A stretch of 64,000 nucleotides of DNA from contig MU858051.1 in NCBI GenBank assembly GCA_033297075.1, forward strand, positions 620,001 to 684,000. The letters are read 5' to 3'. The notes under the pieces were generated by a model that saw only the letters and a program-made list of their open reading frames with translations, did no database searches and had not been told where the DNA came from. A program made the position numbers and the translations under genes. The first letter of the stretch is position 1; each line of letters starts with the position of its first letter. The stretch is from Rhypophila decipiens. Lineage: Eukaryota > Ascomycota > Sordariomycetes > Sordariales > Naviculisporaceae. This document shows, piece after piece, positions 9,813-22,947 of this stretch.

Positions 9813-11244
9813 CTACCCAAACTTCTTCTCAAACTTCCTCAACATGCCAGTAACGCCCTTCTCCAACTTGCCCGCCTTCTCCTCGAGCTTACCCCGCGGC
9901 GGCTCCTCGGGTGTATAGAAACTCTGATGAATCGAATATTCATTCCCCGCCCCGCCAGTGTGCCTACCATACCCAGCCCCCTGCTGCGAACTCCCCGGTA
10001 TACTCGGCGGCGGATGGCCCAGCCCTCCCACCGGCGGCGTAGGCGTATGTGAGCCCGGCGTGTACCCGCCTCCTCCAAACGGACTGGCAATTCCAGGGCT
10101 GGCGGGCATCGTTGCCGCGCGGGAAAGTCCCGGGTGTGCGGGCGGATGTTGCGATAGACCGGTTGGATGCCCTGGAGGCGGGCTTCCTAGGCCTGAGTTG
10201 AGGGAGCCGTAGCCTTGTGGGGCAAAGCCTGGTGATGCTACCGGTGGAGGGGCGAAAGAGGGCGCTCCGGGGGGGTGGTGCAGGTTAGGCGGCGGGATAC
10301 CTGGGGACAATGGGCCTAGACCGCTGGGCGCCAGACCCGGCGAGAAAGGGGTCGCGGCGTCGTATGCGAGAGTCTGGTGGAGAGGATTGGGTATGGGATC
10401 TTCGGGCGGTGGTGTCTTTTCGCGGTGGCGGACTTGTTCCGGTGCTGGCGGGGCCGAGGGGTTATATGCCATGGGAACGAATGCAGGAGGCGGTGGAGGG
10501 GGAGGAGCAGCCGAAGCGTCAACGGCTGAGATGGGAGGGCCGGCAAAATAAGAGCCTCCTCCTCCGTTCTGTGGAGTCGAGTTTGAGCTGTTATTGTCGG
10601 CTATGGCGGCCTTCTCGAGCTGCTGGACCACGGCGCTGACCTCGGCTGGTTCTCGTGGTGGCGGGCCGGGCTCGTCGAGGATCTCGCATTGCGTCGGGGG
10701 AAGCAAAGGCCGGATGCCATTGACGAACAGGAGTGCGTCTTGCTGTTTCCAAAAGTAGATGTCGAGGGAGTGCAGCTTGTAGTGATATATGGCGTTGTTG
10801 TGAGGGTCGTAGGTCGGGAGATGCCACTCTTCGTAGCCCTCGACCTCGCCGACGGTCAGAGTTACGAGACAGCTATGTTCATACGAGTATTGGAGCTGGA
10901 TGCGATCGAGGTCTTGTCACCAATTAGTCCTCGGGCTTTCATGTGCGTCGATAGGGCAAGCTCTTACAGCCATCAAAGGCGTCCTGATCCTCTGTGCCGG
11001 GACGATTTGCAATTTCGAGCCGCGCTCGGCCTTGGTTTGCGTCTTCAAACAAGTAAATGTACGACCCCTTGTCAAACCGGTGATGCGGCGGATTCGCGGT
11101 CGGCGGCCCATAAAAGTAGTGAATGTCGCCAAACCTTGCAGAGTCCCAGAGTCAGACAAAGTTATTTTCACTTGAAAGAGGACGTTCATGGCCATTGAAG
11201 ACTCACAGTGTGGCTACATTGTCCTCTCCCGGCCGGGCGGCCAT
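9813..11244 (-). CDS. conserved fungal protein, folded N-terminus plus Pro/Gly/Ser-rich tail
   Basis: Three-exon model: 11244-11207, 11134-10968, 10912-9813, giving 434 residues with clean GT-AG junctions. The first 150 residues look folded and rich in aromatic residues (FGDIHYFYGPP, SYIYLFED, IQLQYSYEHS, YEEWHLPTYDP, LHSLDIYFWK), suggesting a beta-rich domain. This is followed by a coiled-coil-like stretch (VSAVVQQLEKAAI) and some 200 residues of Pro/Gly/Ser-rich low complexity with PPPPPPP and PGxxP patterns. The C-terminus is a short basic amphipathic helix ending MLRKFEKKFG. No catalytic motif, signal peptide or membrane segment is visible. I do not recognise the family by name. The tail could be a scaffold that binds SH3 or WW domains, but that is inference from composition. 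Confidence 0.65.
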
Positions 11245-12304
11245 CTTTAGTCCTCGGGGCCCTGAGGACGATCTCGGGAGGGGTCGAGGATTGAGAGCTC
11301 AAGGTCGAAGGTGACGAGATATCAAACAAGCGCCAAAAGGGGGAAAACACTCCTCCAAGTGTAACTCAGCTTAAGTTCAAATATCAATACCCAGAAGCTA
11401 TCAAACCTTGCACGACAGCAGCAAAGAAAAAAAGGGACAGAAACAAAGAGGGGTGTTGAAGAAAGGAAAGTTGGAGGCCTTGGTCAATTATATGTGACCA
11501 TGGTGACATCCCGGAGCGAGCACCTCGTCTCCAAAGGTACCCCGGGCAGAAAGATAATAGCACCACTGGGGCTCCACGCAATAACACAACTCTCATCAAA
11601 TCAGCATCTCAGAATCATCATGTTCCCGCCCCTGGGAGCTTGCGCAGACAGTGCAGTCGTATCGAGGGGTTCCAGCTCGGCGCTTAACATGGCCGTCGCC
11701 AATTGGACATGCGGGATCCCTCGATGCGGGTTGGGCGGGTGTAAGTCCTTTGGTGGGGTTTCGTCCCTTGAGGGGGCCCTCTTGGCACTGAGCTTGGGCC
11801 CTGTCCACCGCTCCACGCTAAACTGGTGATGGAAGACCCACTTGTCAGGAATCCTGGCTCGCTCCCGGGCTTGGCTCGCAGCTGTCGCGGGCAGGCAAAA
11901 AGATTTTGGCGGGTCGTTCCGATTGACGATTGCGCGAATCCCAACTTTGACACGAGCAGTGGTGATAATCGAGACCAGCCCACGTCACGCCCACGCCGCT
12001 CCTTTCACTTGACATCCCATCTTGTAAGTACGAATGGAGCCCCTATCGATCTGAAATCTTGCAATGGCAAACTAACACCGCCGCCCCATCTAGTCAACCT
12101 CATCCGATCTCGATATCACGAGAACCATCCGGAACCCATTAAGAGACGGGCGGTGGAGGGAGAAGCCATAACTGAGAACCCGACACCCAACAACTCCTGT
12201 CACTCAGCGAGAACGACACGAGAGAGATCGGGCACGAATCTCCCGCCCCTAAACCACAAACCCGCACGCAGTCCGGAGACGAAGCCCAAACACACATCAT
12301 CAAA
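11245..12304. promoter_or_regulatory. divergent intergenic region upstream of uS8m
   Basis: About 1.06 kb between two divergent genes. Contains a well-formed 5' untranslated intron candidate for the ribosomal protein gene (listed separately). A 165-residue frame here overlaps that intron and has no protein-like features. Confidence 0.35.
12025..12094 (+). other. probable 5'UTR intron of the uS8m gene
   Basis: A 70-base segment with a consensus GTAAGT donor at 12025, an ACTAAC-type branch site near 12071-12077 and a CTAG acceptor ending at 12094. It lies 210 bases before the uS8m start codon. Leader introns are common in fungal ribosomal protein genes. Seen only from sequence signals. Confidence 0.5.
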
Positions 12305-12790
12305 ATGGGAATTCACTCGGTAGCAAACGCCTGCGCGCACCTCCAAAACGCATCCCGCGCCAGGCTGGGCCTAACATCCCTCCCAAACAACAAATACAAC
12401 CTCCGTCTCGCCCTAGCCCTGCACAAAGCAGGCTTCCTATCCTGCGTAACCCGCGGCGGTCCCCATCCCCCGCCCCTGGACCAACTATCCTCCTACACGC
12501 CCGAACCCATCACCTCGAAAAATGTAGCCACGAGCAGGCTATGGGTCGGCCTCAAGTACTGGGACAACGAGCCCGTCCTGAAACATCTCAACGCTGTCTC
12601 CAAGCCCTCCCGCTTGGTGACTTCCGGGCTGAAGGACCTTGAGAGGGTTTCGAGGGGGTTTCCGGCGGGCCATTTGAAGGGCCTTAATCTTGGGGAGTGC
12701 CTGTTTCTTGCTACCGATCGGGGGGTTATGGAGGTGAGAGAGGCGGTTGAGAGGAGGCTTGGTGGGTTGGTTCTTGCGCGGGCTTCATAA
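12305..12790 (+). CDS. mrps8: mitochondrial ribosomal small-subunit protein uS8m
   Basis: Single exon of 161 residues. The N-terminus (MGIHSVANACAHLQNASRAR) and the following LALHKAGFLSCVTRGGPHPP match the S8 family pattern. The C-terminal SRLVTSGLKDLERVSRGFP resembles the conserved S8 segment in which a lysine or serine lies beside the central rRNA junction, and GECLFLATDRGVMEVREA is the final beta-hairpin seen in all uS8 proteins. Length fits fungal mitochondrial S8 rather than the 130-residue cytosolic form. The protein binds helix 21 of the small rRNA in the mitochondrial ribosome. A basic N-terminal helix could serve as import signal. A spliced leader is predicted upstream. Confidence 0.85.
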   Translation: MGIHSVANACAHLQNASRARLGLTSLPNNKYNLRLALALHKAGFLSCVTRGGPHPPPLDQLSSYTPEPITSKNVATSRLWVGLKYWDNEPVLKHLNAVSKPSRLVTSGLKDLERVSRGFPAGHLKGLNLGECLFLATDRGVMEVREAVERRLGGLVLARAS

Positions 12791-13773
12791 GCCGGAGGGG
12801 GGATGGGTTGGTGATATAAATGGAAGGTGTTATAGGGCAAGAATCAAGGTCTGGTGTGGCAGGACATATGGGAACTTGAAACGGCAAGACGGAGGAACGA
12901 ATAAAACATGCATTTTCTCTGTTTTTGCCTCCAGCCAGTGTACTGTATATATTGTTGTTGTATGATAGACAGGGAATTGCCACGAACAACATCTCAAACT
13001 CCTATTTCTCTATTATAGCCAGGATCGCCGTCTAGTCGACCGCAGTCAGGGATTTGAAGATCACACTAAAAAGGAAGAACGATTTGAAGCTGATCGGTTC
13101 TGCTTTACCCATGGATTTATGATTACATTGTCCCGATGACGAAACATGATCAGAATTATACGCCTAACCATTCCGCTCATCCATCCTTTCAGATACTCAA
13201 CAATGTTTATAGCTAGTATAGTGATGAACAGGAACCACTCTTTTCAAAGAAGCAAGAAGCCAATTGGACTGGTGCCTGTATACGAGGGTAGTGGTGCCTG
13301 AATATTAGGCGCCATAATGAAGACCAAAAATTACAAGTTTCCATTCTATTCTAAATATGCTGCTTTGCTCGCCCAGCTGACTGGGATGGATGGATGATGA
13401 TGTGAGTTAATTGATAATGAATAATGTTAATGTGAACAACCCGACTGACTGACCGGGGAAGACCAGAAGCAAACAATAGTAACGTCTCCCCTTCACTAAA
13501 ACCTGGCAACCAGACCAGTAATAAAACTCCAATAACAACAATGACCAAGAAACGAAAAAGTAAACTAAAAGAATTAGTAAACAAGCCCAATGCCATCTCC
13601 TCCCCGAGAATTTTGTAAAAAGTATAAACAGAAAATAAGGTATCATAAAGGGGGGAGGGTGAAAAACGCGACCCAGTCGGTAAAACACTAAATACAAACA
13701 CACTCCGAAAGCCAGAGTCAAGAGTGAGGTGAAGTTATGGTTTCAGTGATTCAGTGAAGGGAGCCCTCCGTAA
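12791..13773. other. convergent intergenic region, no gene seen
   Basis: About 980 bases between two convergent stops. AT-rich 3' flank sequence; a 116-residue minus-strand frame within it is hydrophobic by chance composition and has no recognisable motif. No RNA gene or repeat seen. Confidence 0.35.
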
Positions 13774-15814
13774 CTACACTTCCGCAGGCTCAACTTTTTC
13801 ATGTGAAACAGACTCATGAGCTGGAACAGAGTCTTCAGTGGCTACTTCAGCTGGAACAGAGGGTTCAGTGGCTACTTCAGCTGGAACGGACTCTTCAGTG
13901 ACTACTTCAGCAGTGAGCTTATCATCGGAAGCAGGCTCGGCAGACTCGGCAGACTCCTGGGCTGCGGCAGTATGCGAGTTGTCATCGTTGACATGGGGCT
14001 GATCGACCGGGCTCTGAGGCGACGCCAGGGGAGAGGAAGCGGCCTCAACGGCAGGTGCGTCTTCGGTGACTTCCTCTGTAGGCTTTGCCACCTCCTCAGC
14101 GGGTGCCGGATCCGCCTTCGTCTCTGGTTGTGGTAGCGCTGCATCTTCGATGGACTTTGCAATCTCGATCGCTTCCTCGGCTGTCTCCACCTCCTCAACG
14201 CGGATAGCAATATTTGCGGCTGCGGATGTCTCTGCTTGCTGTGAAGACGTTGCAGCTGAAGCCTTTGGTCTGTGGGGAAGAGTCATCGTCTTTTTGGCAA
14301 CGTGTGACTCTGGTTTAGTCGCTGGCTTCGTGGCAGCCGGAGCGGCTGCCACCTTGCGAGGAGGCGATGCGGGAGCCTTTCCAACTGTCTTTGAAGCAAA
14401 TGCCTGAGTGGGACGCGTCATACGCGCCAGGAAACTCTCGTCCACCTCCTTCTCCTTCTTCGTGGGCGGGTGGTCCTTTGCGGGCTGCTTAGGAGGAGGT
14501 CCTATGCTTGGTCGAGGGCGGTTGATGGTGGAGTTCTGCCTCTTAAGACTCTTGACCACGTTCAATCTGGCGCCCGAGGTGGCTGTCGATACGCTAGTCC
14601 GGCTGGGCGATCGACCAACAGTGTCCGTGGTGTTGACAACCCCGCTTGCCGGAGCCAAAGATTGCCGGGAACCACCGTTGACCTTGGAGCCCGAGGCGGC
14701 AGTATGTGTGGTAAGCCTTGCTGGTAAATCGACTGGACGGGTGGGCGACTTGGGTTTGGGCTTAACAAATCCAGCCCCCGAAGCGGGAGAGGCCTGAAGG
14801 GGAGGGGGTCTCTTGATCGACGACGTGCCAGTTGCCTTTGCGGAAGAACCAGCAGTTCTCGGGGTCGCAGCCTTTTCCTTTGGTTGAGCCTTGTCCGGCG
14901 TCTTGGAGGGAAGCTTTGCGGCTGGCATTTCTGTGGGAGTTTTGGGAATCTTGGCTGTCGTTGGAGATCTTGCTGGTCTGGCCGCGGTCTTGGTCGCTGA
15001 AGGTGCCAGCGGTTTTGGAGTTGGCTTTGTGTTGTTGCTCTTAGCTTGGGTCTTCTCCACCTGCTTGCTCTCCTTGTTGTCCTTGTTGTCCTTGCTGTCC
15101 TTGCTGGGGGCTTTGCCCTTGTCTTTGCTGTAATCGACTCCGTTCAGGTGCTTGGCTGACGGCTCAGCCTTTGAAACGGAACCATTGCTGGTAGGTTGTT
15201 TGTCAGTTGTGGCGCCCTCTGGGCCGAGCTTCTTAAGCCGAGTACCGGCACTTGATGGAGCTTGAGGCTTGGATTCTGTCGTGTTCTGAGTAGGACCGTT
15301 CGTTACAGGTCCGCCGGCCTCTGTTCGAGGGGACTCGGGTATTGGCTGATCTTTTAGGTTCATCTTAGGAGGGGCGGCCGTTGTCACGCTGGCGCCAAAA
15401 ACGTCGCTATCCTGTTTTATGGCCGGGGGAGTCGGGTAGGGGGCGTCGCTGCTCCCACCGCTAAGCTTCCTCGACGCTGAGACGATTGAATCTTGACTTG
15501 TTTCCCTCTGCAAACCGATTCTGCCGTCCTTTTCAATCGCAATGAAGTTGGTTCGAACCTTGGAGAGTGGTCTGGGCGAGTCGCTCGGGGCTGGAATATA
15601 TGTGGTCAATATGTGCATGTTGCTATGGACTTGAGGTCGCTTGTTGCTGTGCTGTGAAATTCGATACAACAACATGCAAACAAAACAAAGGTCAAAAGTA
15701 AAAAGCAAACGGATGGGCCTTACTCCATGGAATGCCGGGTGATCTGCCTCGATCTGGGGGACTGGTATCCCCCTTCTGCTCGAACATTGCCCGGAGGTTT
15801 TTAACTCCACTCAT
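13774..15814 (-). CDS. conserved low-complexity Pezizomycotina protein with MSGVKNLRAMFE start
   Basis: Two-exon model: 15814-15724 and 15590-13774, giving 635 residues. The N-terminus MSGVKNLRAMFEQKG, followed by PPDRGRSPG and, across the splice, SPRPLSKVRTNFIAIEKDGR, is a pattern I know from uncharacterised proteins across filamentous ascomycetes. Continuity of this pattern across the intron supports the splice. The remainder is disordered: Lys/Ser/Pro/Ala-rich with many SPxR, TPxK-type motifs and a long run of DKxxKD repeats. A degenerate ten-residue repeat (EVATExSVPA) closes the protein. No enzymatic motif, signal peptide or membrane segment. The many SP and TP sites suggest phosphorylation. 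Function unknown; the cell-cortex or cytoskeletal role sometimes suggested for such proteins cannot be tested here. Confidence 0.7.
13821..13910 (-). repeat. 30-bp tandem coding repeat, 3 copies
   Basis: Three head-to-tail copies of a 30-base unit inside the 3' end of the low-complexity gene, at 13821-13850, 13851-13880 and 13881-13910, encoding variants of EVATEDSVPA. A few substitutions separate the copies, so the array is not brand new. Confidence 0.85.
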
Positions 15815-18081
15815 GATGTGAGCTTTCTGGTGACACCCGGGGAAGGGAGGAGCGGGAGAATGAATATGACGGTCAAGTTGAGAAGGCGCCAATTGCTACA
15901 GAGAGCAGGAAGTATCCAACGTGGTCCTTGATTGGGAAAGAGCCGGATCGAGAGCCGTTCGAGCTTCAGAGATTCGCGAGTTGTCGTTCTTGATGTACCT
16001 AATTCGCCCCCTTTTCGCGGGTTGGAGGCTGCTGCAGGGAGAAGCGCGCTGTGACAGCTGGGAGCTCCCCCGCGCCAAGTGATCGAATGGCTCCTAAAGT
16101 GAACTGGTTGAACCTGGCTTGCGGCAGCGACTGACGGACCGAAGGCAAAGAATTTTGCGACTGCGATTTCGAGTACAGTCTGATCAGGGCGAAAGAGAAG
16201 TGGTCAAAAAGCGAAGGAGAGAGAAAAAAAGATGTTTGCGCAACGTGGGGACTGCGAGAAATGAACAGCAGAAGCCAGACAGCTGGCGCCGAGTCCTCTG
16301 GTGGTGTCACTTTGGAGGGAAAAAATGCCTTGAAATGATAGGTGAGCTGCTGTTAAATTAGAACTGGCATTTTAGGGAAGGCCCGGATCCAGGGGAGCTT
16401 CCGTGGCGGAGACCCGTTGAAGCTGCTCTGATGGATACCAATTAGCGCGTGCCGAGCTGCATGCACAGGCAGTGACAGCTGAGGACCTTCTGGAAAGGAG
16501 TGGATAGAAGTTGTTCAGGGGCAGAAGGTGCAGGCGGAGGAGTCGGGAGTGCAGATTTCGTTGGTGGAAAGAGCGATCAACAAGAAAGTTGAAGACTTTG
16601 TGAAGTTGACGATTCGCTTCACTTTAATGGATCTCGCCACGTGAACAGATCGAGCCCTCTGGTTGCCAGGTCAAGCACTGGAACAGGTTTCAGGGGCCAG
16701 AAGTGAAGAGAACCACAAAGGATGAATGACCATGTCTTGGTCCAGCTTCGATTTATCGAATATATCAACCACATCAGCCATCTGAGTTGATACAGACTCT
16801 CCAAACCGATGCCATCGACTGCATCAAGACCTCAAGCTCAAGGAGCTATCTGCTATGTCTACCCTTACCCAACTTAGCTATCCTTGTCATCAACAATGCC
16901 CAGCTGTTTTCAGTGGTATGTACATACTCTAAAGAAGCCACGATACCTAGCCACGTAGTCAAAGATTCCAGGGCATAAAGCGTTCATTCCCTTGGGCTTT
17001 GCTCGGTGAGGAACGGTCCACGACGATTCAACCGATCGTCCATGTTTCAAGTGCCGTCATGCACTCCGATGCACACCCCTGCATGTAAACGGAAACGTCC
17101 AAAGTCCACATCGTTTGGCTGGGGACGTTTAACGGTGAATTCACGACTTCTTGCTTTTTTCATCCTTCACGCCATAAGAGTAGATTACGGGTTATAAAAC
17201 TAAAACTTCAAATGGCGGTCTAATAATTATATCATAGCTTTTCATCCAAGCTGGTGGCTCAACAAGAATGAGCTCAAGCTGAGTTATGTAGGACAGACAA
17301 ATCATGTCATAGTGACGGATGACATTGTCACCCACCGTCTCACAGAAGAGAAGCGGTCCAACCCAGACGGATAACGGGCCGCATGGTAAGGAAGGAGGCT
17401 TGTTGAAGCATCTGTACAATAAACGCCTTTTAACTGACGCCTTTTAACTGACGCCTTTTAACTGACGCCTTTTAACTGACGCTTGTGCCCGTTGGCCGTA
17501 TAACAGAACTCTGCGTCAGCTCCAGAGAGGACGGAACTCTCTCCATCAGCTTTGAGACGGCGATATCAAGTTCCATAAAAAATGCTCTAGATGATAACGC
17601 CTTGTCAACCAGGAATCGGGAGCTGCTTGAGCCTCCGTCATCGTTCTCTCGTCTCGTCTTGGGTCTGATACTGACCTACCCTTAGAAGCATAGCATAGTG
17701 GGTCCAAAATCGCATCTAAATCCGCATTCATATCATCTTTCAATGCAATCCCCAAGATATAATACAGATAATCAATACACTAGAATTTAGAGAACAATAG
17801 AAATGTCACCATCAACTTTTCTAGAACTTATGGAATCGCCGTTGATTCGACTCTTCAACTTCCCCAGACTGGGCAGGGGTCCTGTCAAAATAATTAGCGG
17901 GCCAATCCCTGCAATGTCCGATGCCGGCACCAGCAGCAAGCTGCACGGGTAAGGCGTCACCGGAGCCAAGCTTCACAGAGCCGAAGAGCTTCAAAGCTTT
18001 TTTCCCGTGTGCCGTCCGATTGACATCCGCAGCTCTTTCCTCTCCAATTGAACAGCAGACCACACTCAATTGATTACAGCA
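15815..18081. promoter_or_regulatory. 2.3-kb divergent intergenic region upstream of LYS12
   Basis: No supported gene over 2.27 kb between two divergent start codons. Frames of 60-100 codons are scattered and random in composition. A 14-bp minisatellite lies at 17423-17482. A GTAAGG at 17949 and an AG at 18078-18079, just before the LYS12 ATG, could bound a leader intron, but this is weak. Confidence 0.35.
17423..17482. repeat. 14-bp minisatellite, four perfect copies
   Basis: The 14-base unit ACGCCTTTTAACTG occurs four times without change at 17423-17436, 17437-17450, 17451-17464 and 17465-17478, with a partial fifth copy. It lies about 600 bases upstream of the homoisocitrate dehydrogenase gene. 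Perfect identity suggests recent expansion. Confidence 0.95.
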
Positions 18082-19211
<1,130 letters not shown>

Positions 19212-20246
19212 ACGAGTGAACTTCAAAAGCTGGAGAGGAGATGTGAAGACAACTAAAAGAAGGGCGGTGTTGAGTGTATAGCATATATACCCCGGATCTT
19301 TTTGCCCACACTTGGAGGGCTGAGAAAATAAAATGTACTGTATATACGGGTGCTGTGTGAACAAGTCTTGGATAATAGAGAAAACAAAATGTCAACAATA
19401 TCGGTTGACTCGGTTTCTTGAGTTTCGTCCCAACGTCAATCATTCTCTAAAAAAGTCAATTCCATTTGGTCCTAGTAAAATAACTCGAATCTTCTCCCGA
19501 CTTTGACCAGTCCTTCATCCCATCTATATAATAACCTTGTTCTTCGATCCGACGAATATCTTATCCATCTTCGTTACACAATGCCCTTGTTCTTCGTGAT
19601 GAGATGAAACCGGTCTAACCCGCAAACGTGTCGCTATCAGGCTCCTATATCCAAAATTTCTAGCGGGTATAATGGGGAGGAGATCAGATATGAAGAGAAA
19701 GAGAAAAGAAGAAAAAAAAAAGATATATTCAATAAACAAGTTTATATAAAATACAATAGATAAGACGACCTTCCACTCGCTCCGCAGACATATCATTACA
19801 TTTCTTTCTTCTAAGAGGGGCGAGCGATTCATTCATACCCATTTTGTTTTCCCCTGCCGGCCAGGCCAGCTTGTTCGTACATACCTACCCACCCTTTAAG
19901 TCTATGATGTTTTTACAAAACCAAGACACCCGCTCTTTAAATCCCGTTCCTTTATATATGTGCCCGCTCGCGGTAACCAAATCATGTCCCAATCCCGGGT
20001 TCGTGTGCTGTGGTGTGGTATCAGGGCACCCACCGGCCGGGAACTTGACTGACCGTCATCGACAGCTTCCAGGTTACGGTGGAGAGCGTGCTTCGGGATA
20101 TTTTCCGGATTGATCTCCTGTCCCGTGTTATTTCGTCACTAGTTCTCCCTCCATCAAGGGCCACGGCCCAGGTACAGTACGTATCCTATGGTATGAATCC
20201 GCTGGAGAGTATTTGTACCGGCTCATAATTATCGGCGCTACCGAAC
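19212..20246. other. convergent intergenic region, no gene seen
   Basis: About 1.03 kb between the LYS12 stop (plus) and the mEF-G1 stop (minus). Frames here are short and of random composition. No RNA gene or repeat recognised. Confidence 0.35.
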
Positions 20247-22947
20247 TTATTTTGTTCTCTTGGCAGCAAGCTCCTTCTCGTGCTTCTCAACCAACTCCTT
20301 TCTGTAAAAGTTGAAAAACCATCTGATTAGCAAATGGTGCTCAAAACACACCAGACAATAAAAGCATTAGGACTTACTGCAAATGCGGCGGCGCAGGAGC
20401 ATAGTGGCTAAACTCCATGCTAAACTCGCCCTTGCCCTGGGTGGCAGCTCTCAAGTGCGTGCTAAACCCAAACATGGCGTTCAAGCTGCACTCAGCAACC
20501 ATGGTAAACTCATCAGCGCCGACTTCCGTATCAACAATGGTGCCGCGCTTGTTCATCAGCAACAACAGATTACCCTGGAACTCAGAAGGCGCAGAAATGG
20601 TAGTCTTCATAAGCGGCTCGAGGACCTGGCCGCCAGCATCGTTGAATGCCTTCTTGAACGCCATCTGCGTGGCCAGGTTAAACGCGTAATCGCTGGAATC
20701 CGTAACGTGGGTGGCACCATCGGTCACGACCATGGAAGACCCAATGACCTTGTGACCGAGCAAGGGTCCCTTGTTTGTGACTTCTTGGAAGCCCTTTCCG
20801 CAAGCCGCCAGGTACTTGTCGGGAATGGTACCTCCCACGACGCGGGTCTCGAAGTGGTTCTCCTCTGCGTGGTGCGGGTTGGGCTCGACGAAGCCGACGA
20901 CGCGGGCGTAATCACCTGGACCACCGGACTGGCGCTTGAGCAAGAAGTCAAAGTCGGCTTTCCTCGTGACGGTTTCACGATACGAGACACGGGGCTGGCC
21001 GGTCTCGCAGTCGACCTTGTACTCGCGGCGCAGGCGCTCGACGTAGATTTCCAGATGCAATTCACCCATGCCGCTGATGATGGTCTCCTCGGACTCCTCG
21101 TCGACGTGCAGTCTAAAGGTGGGATCCTCGCGCATGAATCTGTTCATGGCCTTGCTGAAGGCGTCGGCGTCGCTGCTGCGCTTGGGCTTGATGCTCAAGG
21201 ACATGACGGCGTCGGGAACATACATGGAGCTGAGTGTGTATGGCAGGCCACCGTCGGTGAAGGTATCTCCAGAAGCGCAGTCGACACCGAAGACGGCGCA
21301 GATTTCACCGGCACCAATCTCGGCAACGTCCTCCATCTCGTTGGAGTGCATGCGCACGATACGGGGAATACGGACCTTCTTGTCGGTACGGGAGTTGTAG
21401 AGGTACTGTCCCTTCTTGAGCGAGCCTTGGTAGACACGGATATATGTGAGCTGGCCGTAAGGGTTCTCCTCGAGCTTGAAGGCGAGACCGACGAAGGGAA
21501 GAGAGTTGTAGGGAATCAGCTGGACGGGGGCTTCGCCTTTGGACTTGTCGAGACCGGTGTTGGTGATGTCGGAAGGATTCGGGAGGTACTCGCAAACAGC
21601 GTCAAGCATAGGCTGGACCGACTTGTCGGCGATGGCAGAGCCCATGACAACAGGGGTGAACTTGCAGGCGATTGTCTGGCGGCGAATGGCAGCCTTGATC
21701 TGAGCGACGGTGGGCTCCTGCTCCTCCAAGTACAACTCCTCGATCTCCGGGTCGACATCAGCCAGCTTCTCAATCAGCTCCTGTCTCTTTTGCTGCGCAA
21801 ATTCCTTGAGGTCGGCGGGAATTTCCTTGGAGACCTTGACGTTGACACCTCTCTGGCCATCGTTCCTGATTGCCCTCATCTCGACCAAGTCAATGACACC
21901 CTCGAACTCCTTCTCGGCACCAATTGGGATCTGGATCGCTGCGGCGGCGAGCTTGAGCTTTTTGTTGATCTGCTCGACCGCCTTGAACGGATTCGCGCCC
22001 ATACGGTCCATCTTGTTGACGAAACTGATTCTGGGCACATTGTAGCGCTTCATCTGTCTGTCGACGGTGATAGTTTGACTCTGGACACCAGAGACGGCGC
22101 ACAGAACCATGACGGCACCGTCAAGCACTCTCATGGCTCTTTCGACCTCGATCGTAAAGTCGATATGGCCAGGGGTATCGATAATGTTGATGTGGTACGT
22201 CTCGTCCTCGCCGTTCTTCTTCATGCGCCAGTCGGCAAACGTCGCAGCGGACTGGATAGTGATACCTCTTTCTCTCTCGAGCTCCATGGAGTCCATCTTG
22301 GCGCCGACACCATCGCGTCCTCGTACTTCGTGGATAGCCTTGACTCTGCCCGTGTAAAATAGAATGCGCTCGGTAACCGTCGTCTTGCCGCTGTCGATGT
22401 GTGCCTGTTTCGCGAATTTTTCAGCTCTGTCTCTTGGCCCTTTTACTCAACGGCGCATTCCATATGCCCCTCGCCATCCAAGAAGAATACCTACAGCAAT
22501 ACCAATATTCCGGACGGTCGCTAACCTCTTGGCCTCCTCTGGTGACATCCTCGCAGCGACTGCTTCGGGTGTCATATTCGCCGTGGCCATCTCCTTGGCC
22601 TGCTTGAGCCTGTATATCCCAATCCAAGAATGTCAGCTTCTCCAACCACAACAACCGGTCACCACCACCTCCTAGCCATAAAAGCCCAAGAAAAAAAGGA
22701 GGCAAGAAAGAAAAACGTACGCAAGCTCAGCAGCACTAAGCGCAGCAGCCCTGGACATAGAGCTGGCACTGAACAGCCTCCTGCCTGAGAGAGATTCAGA
22801 GCTGCATCTAGAGGACCCCGAAAATGAACCGTTATTGTTCGCAACAACCCTCGATCCCATCGTGAAATACCGAACACCCCCGGTCCTGGAAGCAGCAACA
22901 GCTCGGCTGCCGCTGTTCAGCGTAGCCACTGCCCGTATCACCCTCAT
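20247..22947 (-). CDS. MEF1: mitochondrial elongation factor G 1
   Basis: Four-exon model: 22947-22721, 22609-22495, 22404-20378, 20301-20247, giving 807 residues, close to the usual length. The second junction rebuilds the P-loop exactly: NIGIA joined to AHIDSGKTT (about 110-123). The switch and G motifs follow: [28 protein letters not shown]. Domains II to V are intact, including the domain IV start RVSYRETVT, and the final exon adds a basic [14 protein letters not shown] tail. The first exon encodes a basic Ser/Arg-rich leader of about 75 residues ([20 protein letters not shown]) suited to mitochondrial import. The protein is the GTPase that drives translocation in mitochondrial translation; the sequence matches mEF-G1 rather than the recycling factor mEF-G2. 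A 659-codon open frame on the opposite strand is a codon-usage shadow. Confidence 0.95.

Noticed and set aside
13351..13701. 116-codon hydrophobic minus-strand frame that could be a small membrane protein
   Set aside because: Hydrophobicity follows from AT-rich 3' flank sequence; no conserved pattern, and overlapping frames of equal length exist.
20383..22362. 659-codon open frame on the plus strand across the MEF1 gene
   Set aside because: It is the exact antisense of the EF-G reading frame. Strong codon bias in the sense gene removes stops from the mirror frame. The translated product has low-complexity Leu/Asp/Gly runs and no domain, while the sense protein has all EF-G motifs.
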